Shown piece by piece: positions 56,411 through 64,000 of a DNA stretch of 64,000 nucleotides. A program made the translations under genes and the position numbers. The DNA is from Siphonodentalium dalli (Eukaryota; Mollusca; Scaphopoda; Gadilida; Siphonodentaliidae). Below the pieces are notes generated by a model that saw only the letters and a program-made list of their open reading frames with translations, had not been told where the DNA came from and did no database searches. Position 1 is the stretch's first letter. Each line of letters opens with the position of its first letter. The stretch is from the NCBI GenBank assembly GCA_032622095.1, contig CP136063.1, positions 146,063,379 to 146,127,378 on the forward strand, read 5' to 3'.

Positions 56411-57140
56411 TGTAGAACACTCCAAACAAAAGTATATGCCATAATTGGTTGCCAATTTAAAGCCCTTGAAATATACCTTTGATACATCAGGGTGCCTCTT
56501 TACCTCACTGTCTCTATTCAATTAAGTAAACATAGTGTATTGTTCCCACTAGTTTCTCTTTACAATTGTTAGATTGAAATCTGATAAATTATATCGAATT
56601 GGGTTTACATTGACCCATATGGCGATTCAAAACCCATTAATGGCGACGTATTTTTAAAATTACAAAGCGTTATTAAGAGGGGTCGCTAATGCATATAATA
56701 TAACCAGTATTTAGTCAAAATTGTAAGAAAACCATTTATTGAAACACTGTGTTTGATAGTGTAGGGATTTATAATGGTTATCAGTGAAGTAATCACGCTT
56801 GATGAAGAGCGTTTACCCACATATGAACACTCCAAATTAAAATATATCCAATAATCGGTTGCCGATTAAAAACCCTTGAAATACACTTTTGATACATTAG
56901 GATGCCACTTTACAGCACTGTCTATAGTCAATTAGGTAAACAGAGTGTATTGTTCCCACTAGCTTTCTCTGTATAAATGTTAAAAATATACAGTTATTAA
57001 AAGGGGGTCGCTGATGTGTGTATATAACCAATATTTAGTTAAAATTGTAAGAAAAACCATTATTGAAACACTGCGTTTGATAGTGTAGGGATTTATAATG
57101 GTTATCAGTGAAGTAATCACGCTTGATGAAGAGCGTTTGC
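56411..57140. repeat. Tandem duplication, about 415-bp period
   Basis: AACACTCCAAACAAAAGTAT, GTGTATTGTTCCCACTAG and GATAGTGTAGGGATTTATAA recur about 415 (first part) and 310 (last part) bases later. The block GGGATTTATAATGGTTATCA followed by CACGCTTGATGAAGAGCG is also present inverted at 51250-51320 just outside the left arm's inner end. Confidence 0.65.
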
Positions 57141-57142
57141 CT

Positions 57143-57560
57143 TTTTTAGCTCACCTGAGACGAAGTCTCAGGTGGAGCTATAGGCATCACTCCTCATCCG
57201 TCTTACCGTCCATCCGTCAACAATTCTTTGAACATCTTCTCCTCTGGAACCTTAAGGCCGAACGGGTTCATATTTGGTGCGGATGTTCCCTAGGTGACTG
57301 GTATTCAGATTTGTTCAAATGAGGTCACCCGGTCAAATAGTTGCGAAGCTAGGACCATAACTCTTTTCTATCATAGTAATTCTTACAGCGACTTCATTGG
57401 GCCAAATGGGTTCATATTTGGTACAAAGGGTCCTTGGGGGACTGTGGTTCAGATTTGTTCAAATGAGGTCACTGGGTCAAATGTGGGCGGAGCCAGTGAC
57501 ATAACTCAAAAACAATTTTTTTTTGTTAAATTCAGATTTTTGGAATTTTCAGGGCGACCT
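57143..57560. repeat. TTTTTAGCTCACCTGAG element, second copy
   Basis: It starts TTTTTAGCTCACCTGAGACG and AAGTCTCAGGTGGAGCTATA (a hairpin), then about two units with GGTTCATATTTGGT and CAGATTTGTTCAAATGAGGT. Confidence 0.75.
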
Positions 57561-58013
57561 TTCTCAATTTAACAAACAAACAAATTATTTTTTAAACATG
57601 TTATAAAATTTGAAAATTTGAAAAAAGTGACACCATTATAACATCTGCAGAGTTATGAAACTTTACTCTTTAATGAAATTATGGAAACATTCCACCATCC
57701 CCCACCCACCCCCTCCCACATGGCCCAGACCCACACCCACCACCCTGCCATCAACCAACATCCCTTCCAAGCCATATCATCTCCCAATTTAATTAATACC
57801 TCTTCTCACCACAGAAGCACATATATCTGCAAAGACACAGGTCATTAATTTAGATTAGAATAATAGATGTCATCTGACTGGTTTATGTAAAGATATCTGC
57901 TAGCAATTTAAAAACAAATTGGTGCTCCGAAGGTTAGGTGATGACTGATATGAATGGTTTCCCTGACATACAATGGTACTGTGATTGGTTTAGATTTCTT
58001 CAGGTCTGGAAAT

Positions 58014-58412
58014 AGTGTGTCTGGCATTTGCAGAATGAGGTCCCCATAGGGTGAATTTAATGTTGTTACCCCATACAGCAGGCTAGCATCACTAAATACA
58101 CCCTCCAGGGACCTAATTCATCTTCTGGGAAGTATCCTAAGTATCAAATTGAAAGTTTGTTTTAGTTATTTTTTTCCACCTGTTCAGTTTCAATGTCCCC
58201 CTAATTTGCAGAAGATAAAATGCATAATTGAGGTGCTCAATGGGTGTGTATCACCAACTTCAAATGTAGGACTTCAATCTGTTCCTAGGTTTTTATTGGC
58301 CATTGAGGCCTAATCAGATTGAGGATGAATTCGGTGATGCTAGCCCACCTTACGGAATATTGTCATTAAATTCACCTTTTGGGGACCTAATTCTGCAAAT
58401 GTCAGACATACT
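58014..58412. mobile_element. Hairpin MITE with TTTGCAGAATGAGGTCCCC ends
   Basis: GTCTGGCATTTGCAGAATGA at the left pairs with the inverted GTCTGACATTTGCAGAATTA at the right. Inside are paired GCTAGCATCAC/GTGATGCTAGC segments. A single end is at 35579; a partial copy is at about 59930-60030. Confidence 0.7.
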
Positions 58413-60654
58413 AAATTCAGACTTGGCCATTTCATATTATTTTCTTAACCACCACTTATCCAGATGAAATCATACCACTATTTTTCAAAGACAAATTGGG
58501 GAGTATATTTTGGATTAAATTTGTCTTCTATCTGTCAGGCTTCCATCCGTCCGCCTGTTAGGATGTCTATCCATCCGTCTATCAACAATTGTTTTCTTCT
58601 CCAAATTAAAGACGGAATGTGTTTATATATTTCAGTGTGCATGTTCCCTAGGTGTCTCACAATCATATTTGTTCAATTAAGTTCATCATATCAAATACAT
58701 GTAGGTGCAAATCCCGGGCCATAACTCTTTCCCTCCATAGTAATTTTAAAACAGTTTTTTCTCAAGAACCATTGGGCCTATATAGCTGTAACGTTGAGGG
58801 GTCGTTACACTCAAATGTTATATGCCTGCTTGACCGCCTGTGTAATGGTAGAGTGCCGCTCACTAATGATTAATGGTAGTGCTGGTGATCTTTGAATCCG
58901 GTACCAGAAATCCCTTGATGTTGAATCCCTCTATTTATGTTGGCAGGCTCTATTATGTATTATCAAGTATTAAATTCTTCCCATGAGGTCCAATATGAGA
59001 TACAATCTGAGGTTTAATCAAGTCAGTAATTTATTGCCATAAGATACCACATTAATATGTCATTATGGAATATTGTCAGCGATTGACGTTTAAAAGTATC
59101 CTGAAAATAGGCAATAAATTAGCCGTAGTAACCATAAATATTCGTTAGTTACAAAGTCAGATAACTCTATATATAACCAAAAGTTTACTCTATCTTTAAT
59201 AAATCATATCTCCCCAATATGCGCAATCAAACTACCTCAGAAGTCGATTCCGATAACCTTCAATCAAGTTTACAAATTCTCTCAGTGATAAATACCCAAT
59301 TCTATTCAAATTATGTTTAGGCGGTCCCTTTCTAACGGTCGGGCGGACCCTTTTATACCCGAGCCAGGTGGAACGACCAATCGGGTCGGGTCGGGTCGCA
59401 AACGCGACACGACCCGACCCGATTCGGTTCGTCACGACCCTATTTAAATAGGGTCGGGTCGGACCGAGCGAGCCAAGGTCCCTCCAACTGTCTGTAAAGA
59501 AAATAAATATGATGAATAGGCAACAAGAATGGTGCCATTGGAACGAACTATGCCCGGTTCCAATGTCAACATTCTGCGCCGGAAATAGAATATGCAAAAA
59601 TGGCCGACATAAAAACAATCGCTGGATTTACCATTAAAATACATGAAAATACACAATGATAACGAATTGATTCAAATTGGAATGACATCAATTGGGAGTG
59701 GTATAATGGAGTTAACAGGAAAGAGTAAATAAAAGGGTACTTTTGAGCCAGAAAATGCGATACTTTTGGAAAATAAGAGTGAGAAAAAGATCGAAACTGA
59801 AAGTAGCGCAAAACCGCACTTAAATTTGGATCACTCAGCGAACATAAAAGGTAACTCCGTTACATAGCTTATATTTGGTATGGAGGGGCCTTGGGTGACC
59901 GGGGTTCAGATTTGTTCAAATGGGGTCATTTTTAGGAAATGAGGTCCCCAAAGGGTGACTTCAGTGATGTTAGTCCACCTTGCGGAATACTGTCATTAAA
60001 TTCACCTGCAAAGGTCAGACACACAAAATACAGACTCGGCTGTTCCAATATTAGTTTCTTAACCACCACTTATCCAGGTGAAATCATACCCTGATTTTTC
60101 AAAGAATAATTGGGGGGATATTGGGAGGTATATTGATATTACTAGATGAATGGATCTCATAGATGGGGATTCACATTTGTTCTAATAGGAGCAGAGATAA
60201 GAGATTTAACTCTCCTGCTGTTTGGTACTGGTATAATAATATTGATTTCTAGACAGCCTGGGTGGGGGCAATGGGGAGGGAGTGTTGAGGGGTGGAGATT
60301 TGACCCCCTACTTTGATCAAAAGTTAAACAGTTAAAAATATCATACCTGATACTACATTAGTTGTAGATTAGATGTTCACACCAAAAATAAGTTATAATT
60401 GTTCTCATAGTTTGGTTTGATTTTCTAACATGTATGTTTTTAAACCATCAGTCAATATGTTCCTACTTCAGGTTAAACTGTTGGACCAAATTGCCCACAA
60501 ATTTTAACTTTATGGGGGGTGTCAGGTTGGTCATTTTCAAACGTTTGAGAGCTTGAAGTACTGGTACCAGTCGTAAAATTCAACCTAAGATGGATGTATA
60601 AAAGGATTTTTGTGAACTTAGTACTGTGGTATGGTTGTCCTCTTGAAAAGGTAA
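58413..60654. other. No gene seen; repeat remnants and a GGGTCG palindrome
   Basis: At 59365-59470 GACCAATCGGGTCGGGTCGG faces CCGACCCTATTTAAATAGGG-type inverted words. Remnants of the CAGATTTGTTCAAATGGGGT repeat are at 59900 and of the hairpin MITE at 59930-60030. Confidence 0.45.
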
Positions 60655-60872
60655 GAGGTCGGAGATTTGTCAGTGGTGTGCAATTAGAAATTTAAGGTGA
60701 AGAGCCCTGCTCATCTGAGAACTTCCAGCTATGTCCATGTTTAGAACTACTTGTTTAAAGTGATTTTGTCAAGTACTGACTCTTGTAGTCTTCAGAGTCC
60801 CTGTCTTCTCAGTCTTTACAGTCTGGTGAGCGACCCACAGTCATTGACTGGTGGGTCATTGACTGTCTTGTT

Positions 60873-60977
60873 TTAGGACAACACTGATATGGAGTGCTCA
60901 TCTGGCATATGTAATGTATTGGCTCATCTGTCCGGCTTATATGATGTATGGCTATGTTAGTGATGTTAGTTTACCTA

Positions 60978-61011
<34 letters not shown>

Positions 61012-61177
61012 ACTACCCTCGCTATCCTATACACATGCGTTCGACTAGAGTATGAACATCGGTCGGTTAGATCCTATGACCAAATAAGGAAGACTATGGA
61101 GACCGAGCATATTCTAGGTACATATAATTTACGGGTGAAGCATAGTTTTAATGAGGTATAACTTGAAGGAAATTGGC

Positions 61178-61212
<35 letters not shown>

Positions 61213-63292
61213 TTTGACATTCTAAATGATACAAATGTTTACATATTAGTCAAAGTGAAGAGTGACTGCGCATTTTGTCTGTGACATAAACTAGGGCAAT
61301 GAAATACAGTAACAACCTTTTCTAAACTAAATAATACCATATCATTAACAGAAACACCCAATTCCATTACAAATACCTTCATAATGCAGAGAATTGAGTT
61401 GGTAATTTACAGGTAAACATGATGTGCACCTTTAAGGTAAGTAACCCAACGAGGTACAATAGTATGCTATAGGAACCATTTCTAAAGTAAATAACGACAA
61501 ATCATTACCAAAAGACCTTAATTCCCAGGTCAATGTGTAATAGTGGGACTCAGTAATGGGTGTTCATTACTTTTAGATGTGGTTGCTTCGGTGACCATGT
61601 TCAACCCGATGTGTAATGTATTGCCTGTTCATGTAATTCACAGGTATACAAGATGGGTACCTTTAAGGTAATGGACCCCACGGGTACAATACTATGTTAT
61701 AGGAACCATTTCTGAAGTAAATATAGACACATCATTACTAGAAGACCTTAGTTCCCAGGTGTTGTGTACTAGTGGGACTATGTGTGAAGGCCCTTTGAAT
61801 TAAATGAGCTTACTACAGTGGACATGTTCAACCCAATGCGTAATGTATTTTCTGTTTATAGAGTTTACAAAAGTGACATGTACTTTTAAGGTATGTGACC
61901 CAAATACTGTCAATTGTATCCTATATGAAACATTTCTGAAGTAAATAATGACACACCATAAATTGAAGACCTTCATTCCTACAGCGTTGCCTCATGCATC
62001 GAATGTACATGCATATGTGACGTATAACTTGAAGGTAAGTGGCCAATCTGTTGTAATGCTGTTGTCGTTTAACATACATTGTATCAATTTTATATGAATT
62101 AAAGTATGTAGATTGCTAAAATCCATGGTAAAATGAGGGGCATTCAGACAATTTTGAAAATAAAGAGCGTTTTTATTTATGGATACGCTGAATTAGATTT
62201 AAATGCATAAGTGATGTGTACCTTTAAGGTATATGACCCAAATGCGGTCAATTGTATCCTATATGAACCATTTCTGAAGTATATAAAGACACATCATTAC
62301 TAGAAAAACTTAATTCTTACAGTGTTGCCTCGTGCATCGAATGTACATGCATATGTGATGTATAACTTGAATGTAAGTGGCCAATCTGTTACAAGGCTGT
62401 TGTCGTTTAACATACAGTGCGTCAATTTTATATGAATGAAAGCATGCAGATTGCTAAAACCTATGGTAAAACGAGGGGGGGCATTCAGACAATATTGAAA
62501 ATAAAGAGCGGATATAAATTTAACCCAAAACACAAACGAAATGTATATGGTACTCTTGGTTAGAATTATATACGTTTTAGAAAGAGGCCACAATTAAGTA
62601 TGAAAGTGTGCATTCTCAACAATTCATTTGTTCTGGCCATAAGAAAATGATTCTGCATAGTAAGATGTCCTAATATGCATCTGTGTATACACTGTTATAG
62701 TGTAAATATGCTAAGTGGTGTTTTACGGGCAAAGAAATTTAAAAAATATTGGCCCATTAATAATATAATAAACCATGCATTCAATGAGTTTGTAGAAATG
62801 TACAAATGGTTATGATTGGCATTCCGAAAATTACATCGGAATGGTTTGGAATTCAGACCTGTATTGCGATTCATAACCCATTAACGGCGCGCTGATGAAG
62901 GTGGATAACTTTAATACTTCATGTGTATAGGCCAGCCATGAGGAGCCCATGGCTGTCCCTGCATGTACCTCGTATATATTACTATATGTAGTCGGTCTAC
63001 CTATCTCTCAGTCTCCACAGATGCATAGAAGCCATTAGGTGCATGCATTTCAATGACATGTAGGGATTGCATCAGATTCAAATGACTCGGGCATTGCACC
63101 CTGTAGAGGCGGAGTTTCTACAGGGTCTGGACCTTATTCGTTTAGGAGACGTGGGCGGAGTTTTTGCAGCCCTGGACCCTACCACTCAATTTCCCTCCGA
63201 CGTATTGTGGAACCCTTAGAAGTGGGCGGAGCTTAGGGATATTCAATACACTCCCCCTTTACCCCCGTACAGACGTTATATCATCAAAAGGT
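60873..63292. repeat. Right arm of the 15-kb inverted duplication
   Basis: This is the inverted partner of 48015-51240: inner end TTAGGACAACACTGATATGG, a CT microsatellite (60960-61010, matching AG-rich 51105-51130), two ~345-bp units at about 62150 and 62480, and outer end GTGGGCGGAGCTTAGGGATA then CGTACAGACGTTATATCATC. Confidence 0.85.
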
Positions 63293-64000
63293 ACGGACTA
63301 TTGGTGGTTTGGGGTCTGGGTATGGAATTTGTATGGAAATTCTTCACAGTGGCCCAATACATGTATGTCGTGCCTGTCTTTATGGTACTATGCTAACTAG
63401 GCATATTGAGCACACCTTCTTCTCGGTACAAAATAAAACATCCTTGACCACTCAAAATTCAATAACTCAAACAAACTGGGCAATTGTGTGTTTGCCAAAA
63501 AATGGCTCACATATACAAAATATAAAGACAGTTGCAAGCATTTTACGAAAATCAACAATGAGGCTGTGTACACAACATGTGGAATCTTACATGCTACTAA
63601 GGTATTAAATTTGCTGTGGGACATTTTTCCTAATCGACGGCTGATCCATGTGTCTAGGGAACAGTCTAGACAACTTACACATATTATGCTAAGGATCTGT
63701 GGGTTACCATGGGTACATATTTACACATATGTACTGTATGCATTGAATGTAAATGTAAAACAAAACTCAATAGATTATTGAGTGTGGACTTTTTGAGGCT
63801 CAAACATGTTACCCATGTCAATTAGTCCTGGATATGACACGGTTAGGGCTTGGAAATTTCATTGTATTGTATTGTAATTTCAAAGGTATGGAAAGTAATC
63901 TTTATATATATGTAGGAGTCGACAGTAGGAACCCTGTCTCATACAGGAGAGACATTAATTTGGGGGATTTTATAGTTCATCGTAAAACGAGTAGATCTCT
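63293..64000. other. No gene recognised
   Basis: Two overlapping open frames of under 100 codons (63309-63608, 63488-63781) show no motif I know and no splice context. Treated as non-coding. Confidence 0.4.

Noticed and set aside
58830-58915. tRNA-like words (AATGGTAGAGTGCCGCTCAC ... TTTGAATCCGG)
   Set aside because: The A- and B-box-like spacing is roughly right, but no cloverleaf could be paired; at best an old tRNA-derived SINE head.
44323-64000. Search for the next casein kinase exon (expected EQSRRDDLEALG...)
   Set aside because: No matching open segment with splice sites was seen; the exon is presumed to lie beyond the window.

Overview
This is animal nuclear DNA. It carries spliced host genes with GT-AG introns, several MITE families, a non-LTR retrotransposon, long microsatellites and a large Polinton/Maverick-type virus-like transposon. 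The styles of repeat seen (elements starting TTTTTAGCTCACCTGAG and TATGCCCCCGATCTCC, abundant TACATGTA and CCGGTA words) suggest a marine invertebrate, most likely a lophotrochozoan. That placement is an inference from repeat style, not from a marker gene.

Left part (1-8.4 kb): the minus strand holds a tightly packed row of Polinton genes. In transcription order they are protein-primed DNA polymerase B, two small ORFs, a packaging ATPase, two short basic proteins with glycine/hydrophobic segments, a conserved unknown protein, a chromodomain integrase, a two-helix membrane protein and a capsid-region protein that runs off the window. The polymerase, ATPase and integrase carry frameshifts and stops, while several small ORFs are intact.

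8.4-12.2 kb: a 119-bp palindromic divergent promoter separates the polymerase from a plus-strand zinc-knuckle gene. Beyond it are three short genes, each with a related promoter (CRE-like TGACGTCA plus TATA) and a perfect histone-type 3' end (GGCCCTTTTCAGGGCC stem-loop followed by an AAAGATA element). Two of them converge inside a 2.4-kb unit with ~550-bp inverted arms whose outer tips are 71- and 92-bp hairpin palindromes, a layout resembling ambisense densovirus genomes. This is the most unusual part of the window.

12.2-47 kb: an isolated Patched/NPC1-like exon (minus, 13.7-13.9 kb) and the first five coding exons of a casein kinase 1 gamma gene (plus, 21.7-44.3 kb). The introns are filled with hairpin MITEs (TTAA, Harbinger-like, hAT-like and TA families), a composite 22.7-26.0 kb inverted-repeat cluster, an ATC microsatellite, and a broken LINE interrupted by a MITE that is itself interrupted by another MITE.

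47-64 kb: probably the next intron of the kinase gene. It is dominated by a ~15-kb structure with inverted arms (48.0-51.2 and 60.9-63.3 kb). Between the arms lie diverged tandem repeats and a second, diverged Polinton trace that matches two adjacent ORFs of the left element. No RNA gene, CRISPR array or complete host gene was found.
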